Shown one piece after another: positions 63,519 to 64,000 of a stretch of 64,000 bases of DNA; the stretch's first letter is position 1, and every line of letters starts with the position of its first letter. The stretch lies in contig CAJNDS010000946.1 in the NCBI GenBank assembly GCA_905221605.1, positions 1-64,000 of the forward strand. The letters are read 5' to 3'. The translations under genes and the position numbers were made by a program. Source of the DNA: Symbiodinium natans (lineage: Eukaryota; Sar; Dinophyceae; Suessiales; Symbiodiniaceae). The notes under the pieces are model-generated. The model did not search any database. It was not told the origin of the DNA and saw only the letters and a program-made list of their open reading frames with translations.

Positions 63519-63985
63519 TCAATCACCACCTGTGGGTTCTAGGATCGGACCTCCTTCGTTGGGATAACCCCAGGTGACCACGGTGCCGTGAGGCTTCTTG
63601 GCAGCGAACGCATGACGATTCGCATAGACCACATCAACTGCGTCAGCCAATCGATAGTCGAACTCTCCCCAAGACGCCACGGTGCCTTCAAACTTCTTGG
63701 CGGCAAAATTTCGCCCACGGGCGTGGCAATAGATGACCTCCACTCCAGTTAGGTCGCTGGCCACACCGGAGGAGTCCCCGCCCCTGTTGCTGTCACCCCA
63801 GGTCACCACGGTGCCGTCCGTCTTCCTGGCAGCGAACGCATATGCATTTGCACAGATGGCATCGACAGACACCAGCTGAGCCGCCACGGTTGATGAGTCC
63901 CCGCCGTAAAAGAGGTTTTTTTCAGGTCACGACTGTGCCATCGTGCTTCAGGGCAGCGAAGGCTTCTTCTGTGTGGTACATCCAA
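63519..63985 (-). pseudogene. RCC1-like VTWG repeat protein, broken
   Basis: Three or four blades: AFAALKHDGTVVT, AFAARKTDGTVVTWGDSNRG, NFAAKKFEGTVASWG and AFAAKKPHGTVVTWG. In the first blade TGG is replaced by TGA followed by a run of A (stop at 63922-63924) and a frame change. It could be a pseudogene, or an intron may lie there. The gene continues beyond the window edge. Confidence 0.75.
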
Positions 63986-64000
63986 GCAACCGAAGTGAGT

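Overview
The window is nuclear DNA of a dinoflagellate, most likely a Symbiodiniaceae or other Suessiales species. The grounds are TTTAGGG/CCCTAAA repeats, introns with GC, GA and apparent GG donors as well as GT, ubiquitin-like plus ankyrin proteins, RCC1-like repeats ending in VTWG, a TIR-like membrane protein, and an R2-like retroelement of a type common in those genomes. Every securely identified gene lies on the minus strand.

Layout. 1-1.3 kb: poly-A and AT-rich DNA with no recognised gene. 1.3-16.5 kb: telomere-like repeats with single-exon genes and decayed copies between them (TIR-like membrane protein, RCC1-like pseudogene, ubiquitin-like/ankyrin protein, several hypotheticals). 17-25.3 kb: a six-exon class V aminotransferase (isopenicillin-N-epimerase-like) whose third intron holds a 3.5 kb R2-like retrotransposon with frameshifts. 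27.4-31.1 kb: microsatellites around a second, truncated retroelement copy. 32.9-33.7 kb: four exons of an unidentified gene. 38.2-62.8 kb: about 33 tiny exons (13-83 nt) that join into a cytosolic-type glutamyl-tRNA synthetase carrying an EMAPII/Arc1p-like tRNA-binding domain at its C-terminus. Its N-terminal part with the HIGH motif is not seen. A complete four-exon ubiquitin-like/ankyrin gene (42.3-43.8 kb) lies on the same strand inside one of its introns. 63.5-64 kb: a broken RCC1-like repeat gene.

The main observation is that the telomere repeats are not a chromosome end. They fill the introns. In the synthetase gene most introns read, in the sense direction, exon - donor - (TTTAGGG)n - spacer - (CCCTAAA)n - acceptor - exon. 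The intron therefore has telomeric terminal inverted repeats that could fold and bring the two splice sites together. The spacers often hold small foldback elements of several repeated families, and in places arrays interrupt those elements. In the nested gene one array is flanked by an exact 18-bp duplication that spans the splice acceptor, as expected of an insertion. Together these suggest telomere-sequence introns or introner-like insertions. No RNA or homology search could be run. Exon calls rest on reading frame, splice signals and remembered family motifs.
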